64,000 nt of DNA from Pseudovibrio ascidiaceicola (GTDB lineage Bacteria > Pseudomonadota > Alphaproteobacteria > Rhizobiales > Stappiaceae). The DNA lies in NCBI RefSeq assembly GCF_900114245.1, contig NZ_FOSK01000010.1, positions 124,001 to 188,000 on the forward strand, in the 5' to 3' direction. The position numbers and the translations under genes are program-made. The notes under the pieces were generated by a model. That model was not told the DNA's origin, searched no databases, and worked only from the letters and a program-made list of their open reading frames with translations. Shown piece by piece: positions 35,481 through 43,800 of the stretch (position 1 is the stretch's first letter; every line of letters starts with the position of its first letter).

Positions 35481-36017
35481 ATGGTGACTTATTCTCTGGA
35501 TGAGGTGAACCGGTTATCGCTGGACACCTTTGTCGAGGTGTTTGGCGGTGTTGCAGAGCATACTCCCTGGGTTGCAGCGGTTGCCCAGCGAGAAGCGCCG
35601 TTCGCTACTCGTAAGGCTTTGATCGACGCTTTCACGAAGGCGCTTCATGATGCGGATGAAGAGGCGCAGCTGGCGTTAATCCGCGCGCATCCTGACCTTG
35701 CTGGCAAAGCAGCGCGGGCGGGTAAAATGGCCGATGCTTCGGCGAATGAGCAGTCGGGTGCTGGATTGGATCAACTGAGTGATGCGGAATATGAGCAGTT
35801 CACCCAGCTTAACGGCACCTACAAATCCAATTATGGCTTCCCTTTCATCTTTGCGGTGAAGGGTGCGACCAAGCATCAGATTCTGGAGGCTTTCCAGCTT
35901 CGTTTGCAGAATTCTGCAAAGGATGAGTTTGCGGAGGCTTTGCGTCAGATCTGCCGGATCTTCAGCTTTCGGCTGGAGGATCTGGTGGCAGATGAACAGA
36001 GTGCTTGCAGTCCCTGA
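35481..36017 (+). CDS. uraD: OHCU decarboxylase
   Basis: UraD decarboxylates 2-oxo-4-hydroxy-4-carboxy-5-ureidoimidazoline to (S)-allantoin. The 178-residue protein has the family pattern VFGGVAEHTPWVA with the catalytic histidine, ALIRAHPDLAGKAARAG, SAGLDQLSD-like segment SGAGLDQLSDAEYEQF and YGFPFIFAVKGATK. I chose ATG 35481, four bases after the puuD stop; an earlier in-frame start at 35451 would overlap puuD. With XdhABC, PuuD and UraH it completes hypoxanthine to allantoin. Confidence 0.93.
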   Translation: MVTYSLDEVNRLSLDTFVEVFGGVAEHTPWVAAVAQREAPFATRKALIDAFTKALHDADEEAQLALIRAHPDLAGKAARAGKMADASANEQSGAGLDQLSDAEYEQFTQLNGTYKSNYGFPFIFAVKGATKHQILEAFQLRLQNSAKDEFAEALRQICRIFSFRLEDLVADEQSACSP

Positions 36018-36156
36018 CCCTTGCCGGAAAGTGCTTGCTACAGTTACGTAATGGGCAATAATCCACTGGAACATGGGGGGCTGCGCTATAAGATGCTTGC
36101 AACCATCACCGTTATCTATTGGATTACTGCTACTGTAAAATTCAAGGGGAGCATTC

Positions 36157-37368
36157 ATGAAGGCCGCGATTGAAAACCGGTTTGCGGAGCAGGTCGAGTT
36201 CCTGCGCGAATTGGTCAAGGTGCCAAGCGACAACCCGCCAGGGGATACGGAGCACCATGCGTTGCGGACTGCTGAGCTGCTTGAAGGCCTTGGCTTTACC
36301 GTTGAAAAACACCCTGTTCCAGAACCATTTGTGCGCCAGAACGGCATGGTTTCCGTGACCAACCTGATCATTCGTGAAACGTTTGGCGATGGGTTTGGTC
36401 CGGTGATTGCTCTTAATGCTCACGGTGATGTGGTGCCTCCGGGGGAAGGTTGGTCCAAAGACCCTTATGGCGCCGAGATTGATGATGGTGCTCTTTACGG
36501 GCGCGGGGCTGCGGTTTCCAAAGGAGATTTTGCCACCTACGCTTTTGCGTTGCTGGCTCTTCGTGAGTATGCGGATGAGCTGGAAGGTTCCGTTGAGCTG
36601 CACCTGACCTATGACGAAGAAGCTGGTGGGTTTGTTGGGCCGAAGTGGCTGTTGGAGCAGGAGCTGACCAAGCCGGATTATGCGATCTCAGCAGGGTTTT
36701 CCTATGCTGCGACAACGGCTCACAACGGCTGTTTGCACATGGAAGTGATCTTCCGTGGACGTCAGGCGCATGCTGCGATGCCAGAGAGTGGTGCAGATGC
36801 CTTGCAAGCAGCAACGCCTGTTCTCGCTGCGCTTTATGAGGAACGTGATCGCCTCAAGTCTATTCAGAGTGATCAGGACGGTATCGGATCGCCTCAGATC
36901 ACCGTGGGGCTCATATCTGGTGGTATCAATACCAATGTGGTGCCAGAGCGTGTCTCGCTTCGCGTTGACCGGCGTTTGATCCCTGAAGAGAACGGCGAAC
37001 AGGTAGAAGAGCAGTTGATTGCGTTGATTGAAGCTTTGGTGCCGGATGATTGCGGTGTTGAGGTTGAGTGTCGACGCATTATGATTGCTGAGCCGCTGCG
37101 CGAATTGCCAGGAGCCAAAAAACTGGTGGAAGCGTTGAAATGGCCTGCCAAAGAGGTTTTGGGCATTGAGCTGAAAAGCACAGGTGCTCCGCTTTACACT
37201 GATGCCCGCCATTATGCTGAGGCTGGTATTCCAACAGTGCTTTATGGTGCAGGACCGCGTTCCATTCTGGAAGCCAATGCTCATGGGGCGGATGAGCATT
37301 TGCAGCTGTCGGACTTAAAGGCGGCTACGATTATTGTCGCAGACGCCTTGAAAACACTTCTTCGATAA
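36157..37368 (+). CDS. M20-family metallo-amidohydrolase (ArgE/DapE-like)
   Basis: This 403-residue protein belongs to the M20 family of di-zinc amidohydrolases. The metal-binding histidine lies in LNAHGDVVPPGEGW, further ligands in YGRGAAVSKGD and LTYDEEAGG, and the last in NAHGADEHLQLSD. Family members include acetylornithine deacetylase, succinyl-diaminopimelate desuccinylase and allantoate amidohydrolase. Its place directly after uraD, on the same strand (139-base gap), suggests action on a purine-derived ureide or formyl/carbamoyl compound, but that is inference. No allantoinase, allantoicase or ureidoglycolate enzyme is visible in the window. Confidence 0.85.
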   Translation: MKAAIENRFAEQVEFLRELVKVPSDNPPGDTEHHALRTAELLEGLGFTVEKHPVPEPFVRQNGMVSVTNLIIRETFGDGFGPVIALNAHGDVVPPGEGWSKDPYGAEIDDGALYGRGAAVSKGDFATYAFALLALREYADELEGSVELHLTYDEEAGGFVGPKWLLEQELTKPDYAISAGFSYAATTAHNGCLHMEVIFRGRQAHAAMPESGADALQAATPVLAALYEERDRLKSIQSDQDGIGSPQITVGLISGGINTNVVPERVSLRVDRRLIPEENGEQVEEQLIALIEALVPDDCGVEVECRRIMIAEPLRELPGAKKLVEALKWPAKEVLGIELKSTGAPLYTDARHYAEAGIPTVLYGAGPRSILEANAHGADEHLQLSDLKAATIIVADALKTLLR

Positions 37369-37374
37369 TGTGAG

Positions 37375-37402
37375 AAAAGTCCGGAATTTCCGGGCTTTTT
37401 TA
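37375..37402 (+). terminator. Rho-independent terminator after the M20 gene
   Basis: AAAAGTCCGG and CCGGGCTTTT form a stem around AATTT with a T-run, seven bases after the stop. It ends the purine block and faces the convergent LysE gene at 37403. Confidence 0.88.
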
Positions 37403-38026
37403 TTAGCCCACCCGACCAGATAGGGCTGTGAAAATGCCTGCACCCAGAAGGCCTGTTCCGCCAACCTTATTGAGGCGTTTGAGTGTGTTTGGTCCGTTGA
37501 CAACTTTGCGCAATCCGCCTGCCATGGTCACCCAGAACACTGTGTTCACACCGCCAAGCGTTACGAAGGTGAGGCCGAGAATGAAAAACTGGGTCAACAC
37601 AGGCTGGGTTTGGTCAACAAACTGAGGCAGGAACGCCACGAAGAACAGCATGCCCTTTGGGTTGAAGGTGGTGACCAGCAGGGTGTCTCTAAAGATCTGG
37701 AAAGCCGGAACCTGTGGCATATCAACTTGTGTAGATGGGCCGGAATTGCTGCGCCACATCTTAATGCCGATATAGATCAGATAAGCTGCACCAATGTATT
37801 TCATGATCTGGAAGAGCATGGCGGAGGCCGCCAAAACAGCACCAAGACCTGCAAGAGCTGCTGTAATTGCAAACAGGTCCCCCAACATCACCCCAGTAAC
37901 GGAGGCAACTGCAGCGCGTTTGCCCTGACTAAGGCTGTAACTGACGACCATCAGGACGGTTGGGCCAGGTATGATCAACAGTAGGATACTTGCCGCGGCA
38001 AACGCGATCCATGTTTCAAATGCCAT
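37403..38026 (-). CDS. LysE-family translocator, copy 1
   Basis: This 207-residue protein of the LysE/RhtB exporter family has about six membrane segments. The N-terminus is the family type (AFAAASILLLIIPGPTVLMVVS), and the conserved FNPKGMLFFVAFLPQFVD block lies in the middle. Such proteins export amino acids or related metabolites. ATG 38026 is chosen because GGAGA lies upstream at a suitable distance. A second LysE gene of exactly the same length lies 177 bases upstream on the same strand. The two are clearly paralogous but diverged. Confidence 0.9.
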   Translation of the reverse strand: MAFETWIAFAAASILLLIIPGPTVLMVVSYSLSQGKRAAVASVTGVMLGDLFAITAALAGLGAVLAASAMLFQIMKYIGAAYLIYIGIKMWRSNSGPSTQVDMPQVPAFQIFRDTLLVTTFNPKGMLFFVAFLPQFVDQTQPVLTQFFILGLTFVTLGGVNTVFWVTMAGGLRKVVNGPNTLKRLNKVGGTGLLGAGIFTALSGRVG

Positions 38027-38203
38027 GGTGTTCTCCGGAAAGGCCTGATCGATCATGAACAGGTGATGAGTTGAAAGGCTTTGAGCTGATATCTCAAAGT
38101 GTGCAGCAAATGAGAAGCTTACCCATGTAGATGCTGTTTGGGTAGAGGTCGGCCTTTGAGAAATACTGGTGAGACTTTGAGTTCTTGCCCCTGTCTATGA
38201 GTT

Positions 38204-38827
38204 TTATGGAAACTTTCCTGACAGTGCGATGAATAGCCCGGCACTCAGCAGACCGGTGCCTCCGATCCTGTTGAGACGTTTTGCGCATTTGCCTCCGGTG
38301 AGCATGGCACTGCAACTGCCTGCCATGGAGGTCCAGAACATGGTGTTGATGCCACCGAGGACCACGAAGGTTGTTCCCAGCAATATAAACTGCGGAATGA
38401 CTGGAATCGTGTCCTCTACAAATTGCGGGAGAAAGGCGACGAAGAACAGCATGTCTTTGGGGTTGAAGGCTGAGACCAGAAACGTATCTCTGAAAATTTG
38501 CAGGCGGGTCGTTGCCACAATCTCCATCTGGTCTTTGAGGACAGATTTCCTGCGCCACATGCTGACGCCCAGATAAATGAGGTATGTCGCTCCCGCATAT
38601 TGCAGAATGTCATAGAGCAGTGCGGAGGTTGATATGACTGCGCCGAGCCCGGCCAATGCGACCGAGATCAGCAAGATACTTCCCAAACTCACACCAAGAG
38701 CTGAGGCGACAACGGCCCTCAGGCCCTGGCTGATGCCATAACTGGAGACCATAAGGACCGTTGGTCCGGGAATGATGAGTAAGATGGTGCAGGCGAGGAC
38801 GTAAGTCAGCCAAACCTCGATGGCCAT
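38204..38827 (-). CDS. LysE-family translocator, copy 2
   Basis: This is the second 207-residue LysE/RhtB-type exporter, with TYVLACTILLLIIPGPTVLM at the N-terminus and FNPKDMLFFVAFLPQFVE in the middle. The start at ATG 38827 is fixed by AGGAG eight bases upstream; a longer frame to 38884 has no site. Compared with copy 1 the sequence is recognisably similar throughout (for example GASYGISQGLRAVVASALGV-like versus YSLSQGKRAAVASVTGV), which points to an old tandem duplication. The substrate is unknown. Confidence 0.9.
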   Translation of the reverse strand: MAIEVWLTYVLACTILLIIPGPTVLMVSSYGISQGLRAVVASALGVSLGSILLISVALAGLGAVISTSALLYDILQYAGATYLIYLGVSMWRRKSVLKDQMEIVATTRLQIFRDTFLVSAFNPKDMLFFVAFLPQFVEDTIPVIPQFILLGTTFVVLGGINTMFWTSMAGSCSAMLTGGKCAKRLNRIGGTGLLSAGLFIALSGKFP

Positions 38828-39010
38828 GGCTTTTCTCCTGAAACGATATGTTGCACAGGAGAAGTAGACGCGAATTGTGACCAAATTTCTGCGGGTGTGA
38901 TGATGAAATACGACAATGGAAACAATTGTTTACGCCTCACATTTTATTGCAAGAGGCAATGGTGTTCGATGAAAGTTTGAGCGATTGGGTGTTGTTGCTC
39001 GCACGAGAGC

Positions 39011-39736
39011 TCAACTTGATGAGAATGGTTTGACCCAGACTGTCAGGTTTCCGGAGCTTTCAAAGCCTGCCTGCGTGGCACAGTGGAGCGTTTCATCGCG
39101 TGCATACCCGACTATGGATTTTGATGGTTGCCATGCTTGCAACAGGCCCGCCATTTGTCTGAACTCTTGAGGGGACAGTGCACCTGCAAAGGTGTTGGAG
39201 AGGCCAGTTGAGTTGTCAGAACTGTTTCCGATGAAGCCCTTGGTGTACTGTCCCGCCTTCCTAAAGCCCCAGAAGGTCATGTTCGGATTGGTGAGAAGAG
39301 CAGGTGGAAACATTTGCCGGTCTGTCAGGTTGCCGCTTGCCTTCCATGCTGTCTCCCAATGCTCCAATTGTTGAGCCGTTTTTACCTGCTCCCAGCCTGA
39401 CGTGTCTTCTATGACCGTTTCAGTGAGGTGAAACCAGCAGGCATCGAATAGCTTATTGAAGCCAAATTGTTTCAGAGACAAATCTGCAAAGCTGTCTTTG
39501 ACATAAAGATCAAAGGTTGCAGTGCGTGTGAGGTCATTGATCAGCTCAGGTTTTGTTGCCGGAAGGCGCGTCACGATGCTGGAGTAAAACGGAAGGGGCA
39601 GCACAGTGGTGTGAAACAGCTCATCGGAGCACTCATAAGGAATGCCATGGGCCTCAAGCATATGCCGATAAAGGTTCGCATTGTTATTGGCTGCTTCTAA
39701 TTGCCAAGTGGTCTTGTCGATGAGAGTTAGGCCCAC
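39011..39736 (-). CDS. Hypothetical protein, weakly GNAT-like
   Basis: I do not recognise this 241-residue protein with certainty. It has no signal peptide. The C-terminal half (AGALSPQEFRQMAGLLQAW, SIVGYARDETLHCATQAGF, NLTVWVKP) recalls the end of GNAT acetyltransferase folds, where GF-x-G-x-L-x-V-W closes the domain. The N-terminal half begins GLTLIDKTTWQLEAANNNAN and ends in short hydrophobic stretches. No acetyl-CoA loop (R/Q-x-x-G-x-G/A) is evident, so if it is GNAT-like it may be degenerate. It runs divergent from the secreted repeat protein at 39923. Confidence 0.55.
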   Translation of the reverse strand: MGLTLIDKTTWQLEAANNNANLYRHMLEAHGIPYECSDELFHTTVLPLPFYSSIVTRLPATKPELINDLTRTATFDLYVKDSFADLSLKQFGFNKLFDACWFHLTETVIEDTSGWEQVKTAQQLEHWETAWKASGNLTDRQMFPPALLTNPNMTFWGFRKAGQYTKGFIGNSSDNSTGLSNTFAGALSPQEFRQMAGLLQAWQPSKSIVGYARDETLHCATQAGFESSGNLTVWVKPFSSS

Positions 39737-39922
39737 GTGTTACTGATCTCCTGTACGAGTTTGCATCATAGGAGAATGGGGTGTGGGATCAGTAGGCTGG
39801 GCGTTGAAAATAGAGCGTAGCATTCACAAATAGTAGGTGTGTCGAGTATTGCTATGCAATTATAAGTTTCACGCAAGGAAAATACTCGTAATGTGCATGT
39901 GTAATATATTGGAGTGAGTTCA

Positions 39923-42643
39923 ATGCCTAACACTGCACCATTTTCTTATCCCGTTCAGATTACGTCATCCGAGAACGGTGTTATTGCGGTTCGCGTATTT
40001 TTTCAGGATTTAGATCTTTCAGACACTCATAGCCTTGTTCTTAAAACCGATGAAATGATCGGTACTGGAACAGTTGTTAGTGAAGATACATTCCACTATG
40101 ATCCTGGAACAGAGTTCGATTATCTTGCCGCGGGCGAAACAGCTACAGATACATTTTCCTATGCAATTACGGATGCGGCGGGAGAGAGCTCTACATCGAC
40201 TGTCTCGATTACACTTACTGGACAAAATGACGGGCCGGTGGCTATCGCAATTGCGAAGCAGACAGATGAAACCACAGCAATAGAAATTGCTCCCGAATTT
40301 TCAGATTCAGATAGTACGGATAACCACACCTACTCGGTTGATACATCTGGTACGTTAGGTGCTGTTACAATCAACGAGGATGGGACTTTCTCTTATGACC
40401 CTAATGGGAAGTTCGATAATCTTGATGTTGGTGAAACAGCGACCGATACATTTACTTATATGGTGACTGATGCAGCAGGTGAGAGTTCAACCGAAACAGT
40501 CACGATAACGGTGCATGGTAAGGGCCAAGGTCAGAATACTCCGCCTATAACATACCCGGTTGAATTGACTTCCCATGAAGATGGCCGGATTGTTTTTCGT
40601 ATTATCTTCCAAGATCCCGATCTTGGAGACACACACACTTACTCTGTAAATACAAATGAACTGGACGGTATGCTGTCGAAAACCGGTGACGGCGTCTTCG
40701 AGTATACTCCAAACCCTGTATTTGATTACCTGTCTAACGGAGAAACTGGTACTGATACGTTCACTTACACCGTAACTGATAATCATGGCGGTAGTCATAC
40801 TTCAACCGTGACATTGACAATCATCGGTGAGAATGATGCGCCCGTTGCTTCTGCGGTAAACGTCAGTACCACAGAAAGCAATTCTGTTGTTGTATCTCCT
40901 GTGTTCGTTGATCCAGATACCAATGACACTCATAGTTTCACCGTTGATACCAGCAGCACGTCAGGAACAGTCACCATCAACGATGATGGCACGTTCACGT
41001 ATGATCCGAATGGGCAGTTCAACAACCTAAACAATGGAGAAGTTGCTACTGATACATTCAGTTATACGGTGACTGACAGTTTAGGTGGGAGTTCGACTGA
41101 GACGGTAACGGTAACTGTGAATGGAGAGAGTGACTTTGCGGTTAGTCCAGCAAAACTCTTAGCTTCGGATGGGGCAGCAGAGGACAATTTTGGTCGACAT
41201 GCGCAAGTGAATGATCAAGGTGTAATTGTTGTCGGTTCACATGGAGACGATGACAATGGTCGTAATTCTGGATCAGTGTATGTCTATAGGCCAAATGAAG
41301 ACGGTACTTTTGTCGAAACCAAATTGATGGCGTCTGACGGTGGGCGAACTGGGGCATTTGGTGAAAATGTGGCGATAAACAACTCTGGTGTCATTGCTGT
41401 CGGCGCCGCAGTACCTGGTTCCAACGTTCATGGCTCAGGCTTGGTCTATGTGTACACCCCTGATGAAGATGGTGGATATACAGAAAGCAAAATTTCAATT
41501 TCTCAAAAAGGTATATTGGGAGTTCATGGCCTCCATATTAACGATAACGGAGTGATCGCAGCAGCTAACTACTATGGACACACAGATGTTATTTACATAT
41601 TCACGCCAGATGGATCTGGAGGCTACGTTGAAGCAAAGTTAACCTCACCAGATGGCTTTGGTGCAGAGATGTCGTTTAATGACGATGGTGTGGTGTTTAC
41701 TGGATGGCCAAATGATTTAGCACGCGTATTCACTCCAGATGGATCTGGAGGATATACGGAAATGCAACTTACGCCTCCAGAAACGGACAATCTTTTTGGA
41801 TATCGTGGTGTAGTTAGAGATGATGGCGCGATTGTTACCACAGGGCTGCGAGCTGTGTGGATTTATGAACCAAATGGTCAGGGAAATTACACTGTAACAA
41901 AACTGAACTCGGATCGTAACAGCACACAAGTAGCGACCAATAGTAGCGGGGTTATCGCGTCCAACTACTCTGAGGATGCTGCAGTTGTGTATGTTCCAGA
42001 CGGCTTTGGAAACTATTTGCAAATTATATTACGTGCAAATGACAGCGGTGCTGGGGATCCTTTTGACGCATTCGGAAACGACATTTCTATCAATGAAGAC
42101 GGTGTTGTTACAGTAAGTGCAAGTCACGACGATGACAAAGGACAAGACTCTGGTTCCGTCTACGTCTTCGTACCTAATGAAGACGGTAACTATGTCGGAC
42201 CTGATGGCACCGTTTATGAGCCATCCGATACAGCACCAGTGATCGAGATCTTTGATAGTACTCCACTTACAATCAACGGCAGTGAGAATGCTGAGGTGCT
42301 GAAAGGTGGGGTGGATGCGGATACCATCAATGGGCATGACGGGGATGATGTTATTTCTGGTGGATCTGGTGACGATCAACTCTCAGGTGGAGCAGGAAAT
42401 GACACCTTCAAGTTCGCTACAGGTGAAAGTGGGCATGATGTGATCACCGACTTTGAGGCAGGAGCAGGGTCTTTTGATGTGATCGAGTTTGAAAGCTCAG
42501 TCTTTGCTGATTTTGATGCTGTTATGGCTTCTGTTGAAGACAGCGGTTCCAACGTAGTCATCACGATTGACGAAGATACTTCGATCACCTTGAGGGGCGT
42601 AAATGTCACTGATTTGCATCAGGACGACTTCACGTTTGTCTAA
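39923..42643 (+). CDS. Secreted cadherin/VCBS-repeat, FG-GAP-like and RTX protein
   Basis: This 906-residue protein has no N-terminal signal peptide and looks like a type I secretion substrate. Residues about 1-405 form four VCBS/cadherin-like repeats of about 100 residues, each with DGTFSYDPNGKFDNL-type and ATDTFTYMVTDAAGESS-type segments. About residues 410-760 hold FG-GAP-like units (ASDGAAEDNFGRHAQVN, GSVYVYRPNEDGTF, repeated in variant form). Residues about 787-830 are RTX nonapeptides (GGVDADTINGHDGDDVISG), then an acidic-aromatic C-terminus ending DDFTFV. A calcium-binding adhesin or matrix protein is likely. GGAG lies eight bases before ATG 39923. No type I secretion genes lie nearby. 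A terminator follows. Confidence 0.85.
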   Translation: MPNTAPFSYPVQITSSENGVIAVRVFFQDLDLSDTHSLVLKTDEMIGTGTVVSEDTFHYDPGTEFDYLAAGETATDTFSYAITDAAGESSTSTVSITLTGQNDGPVAIAIAKQTDETTAIEIAPEFSDSDSTDNHTYSVDTSGTLGAVTINEDGTFSYDPNGKFDNLDVGETATDTFTYMVTDAAGESSTETVTITVHGKGQGQNTPPITYPVELTSHEDGRIVFRIIFQDPDLGDTHTYSVNTNELDGMLSKTGDGVFEYTPNPVFDYLSNGETGTDTFTYTVTDNHGGSHTSTVTLTIIGENDAPVASAVNVSTTESNSVVVSPVFVDPDTNDTHSFTVDTSSTSGTVTINDDGTFTYDPNGQFNNLNNGEVATDTFSYTVTDSLGGSSTETVTVTVNGESDFAVSPAKLLASDGAAEDNFGRHAQVNDQGVIVVGSHGDDDNGRNSGSVYVYRPNEDGTFVETKLMASDGGRTGAFGENVAINNSGVIAVGAAVPGSNVHGSGLVYVYTPDEDGGYTESKISISQKGILGVHGLHINDNGVIAAANYYGHTDVIYIFTPDGSGGYVEAKLTSPDGFGAEMSFNDDGVVFTGWPNDLARVFTPDGSGGYTEMQLTPPETDNLFGYRGVVRDDGAIVTTGLRAVWIYEPNGQGNYTVTKLNSDRNSTQVATNSSGVIASNYSEDAAVVYVPDGFGNYLQIILRANDSGAGDPFDAFGNDISINEDGVVTVSASHDDDKGQDSGSVYVFVPNEDGNYVGPDGTVYEPSDTAPVIEIFDSTPLTINGSENAEVLKGGVDADTINGHDGDDVISGGSGDDQLSGGAGNDTFKFATGESGHDVITDFEAGAGSFDVIEFESSVFADFDAVMASVEDSGSNVVITIDEDTSITLRGVNVTDLHQDDFTFV

Positions 42644-42697
42644 GTGAATTGGTTGCTATTGAAGGTTCCTCTAGAGCCTTCAATAAGAATAGTGATG

Positions 42698-42726
42698 AAT
42701 CCCGCTTCGTATGAGCGGGGTTTTTC
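42698..42726 (+). terminator. Rho-independent terminator after the repeat protein
   Basis: AATCCCGCT (42698-42706) pairs with AGCGGGGTT (42714-42722) around a seven-base loop, and the T-run extends to 42726. It lies 54 bases after the stop and faces the convergent hydratase gene. Confidence 0.85.
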
Positions 42727-42739
42727 TTTTGCTCTCCAA

Positions 42740-43783
42740 TCAATAGCCAGCGGCTGCATATGGACCGCCGCCCTGACGATAGACGAGGAGGGTGCGGGTG
42801 TAAGAGAGGGCTTCGGCGCCGGTTTGATCGTGCGCGACGGTTTTTACGGTCAAAATGCCTTGGTCTGGTCTGGAACGGCTTTCTCGCTTTGACAGGACTT
42901 CGCTTTGCACTTTGAAGCGATCATCCGCATAGAAATGACGAGACAATTTTGTATCGGTCCACCCCAGATTGGCAACCACACGGCCAAAGGTGGTTGTGGT
43001 GGCGGCGGTGACCAGTGAGAGCACGTGCAGTTCTGATGCTGGCAGACGGTCTCTGCCGTAGACTTCGCGGGCAAACTCATGATCACGGTAGAGTGGGTGC
43101 CATTGCATGCTCTGGACGGCGTGGCGGAGCATGGAGGAGGAGTGGAGTGTGATGTCCGGACTGTGCTCGAAGATCTGACCTTTGCCGAAGCCTTCAAAGT
43201 AGATGCCTGTTTCTTCCTGCAGGGACCCATTCTCACGTTGATGATAGGCCAGAAACCAAGGATTACTACAGGTATTGGGGAGATCGCCCCAGACCGGGTG
43301 TTTGCCTTTTTTGAAGATGCTGAGTGTGTATGTGAGGTTGGCAACTTCAACGCCTTCCTGATTGGTGCAGCAGGCTTTTACGGTGACGTGGCCGGTTTTG
43401 TCTTCAGTTTCTTCTACTGCGATGATCTGACTGCTGCAGTAGAGCGTGTCGCCGCCGAAGATGGGCGCAGTCATGGAGATGTTTTCGAACGCTGTGATAC
43501 GGTCTTTTCTGGCAAAGGTCTTCCAGCTCATGCCGAAGATCTTTTGCAGCGTCAGTGTGGAAACCATCAGAGGTTTTTTGAATTCTGTCTGGGCTGCATA
43601 GTGAGCGTCGTAATGCAGCATTGCCGCATTGAAGGTGTCCAACGCTTCCTCTGCATTTTCCTGCTGAGAAACCGTCATGCCGGGACGATGGTGGAAGACT
43701 TGGCCAACGGAAAATTCTTCAAAGTTAAGGCCATAGATCTCCAAAAACCGATTTTCCGAGATTTGGGCGTAGGCTGAATACAT
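42740..43783 (-). CDS. MaoC-family enoyl-CoA hydratase (mesaconyl-/itaconyl-CoA hydratase-like)
   Basis: This is a 347-residue double hot-dog hydratase. The length matches mesaconyl-CoA hydratase (about 340 residues) better than short MaoC proteins. Recognisable parts are EFSVGQVFHHRPGMTVSQQ, the acid-base candidate stretch MLHYDAHYAAQTEF, FGGDTLYCSSQI and, in the second half, EHSPDITLHSSSMLR and FGRVVANLGWTDTKL. It would add water to an unsaturated methyl-C4 dicarboxyl-CoA thioester. It lies 17 bases after the CoA-transferase gene on the same strand, with a CitE-type lyase divergently placed; the three activities form a logical set for itaconate or mesaconate breakdown. Confidence 0.78.
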   Translation of the reverse strand: MYSAYAQISENRFLEIYGLNFEEFSVGQVFHHRPGMTVSQQENAEEALDTFNAAMLHYDAHYAAQTEFKKPLMVSTLTLQKIFGMSWKTFARKDRITAFENISMTAPIFGGDTLYCSSQIIAVEETEDKTGHVTVKACCTNQEGVEVANLTYTLSIFKKGKHPVWGDLPNTCSNPWFLAYHQRENGSLQEETGIYFEGFGKGQIFEHSPDITLHSSSMLRHAVQSMQWHPLYRDHEFAREVYGRDRLPASELHVLSLVTAATTTTFGRVVANLGWTDTKLSRHFYADDRFKVQSEVLSKRESRSRPDQGILTVKTVAHDQTGAEALSYTRTLLVYRQGGGPYAAAGY

Positions 43784-43800
43784 GGTGGGCTCCTCTCAGC

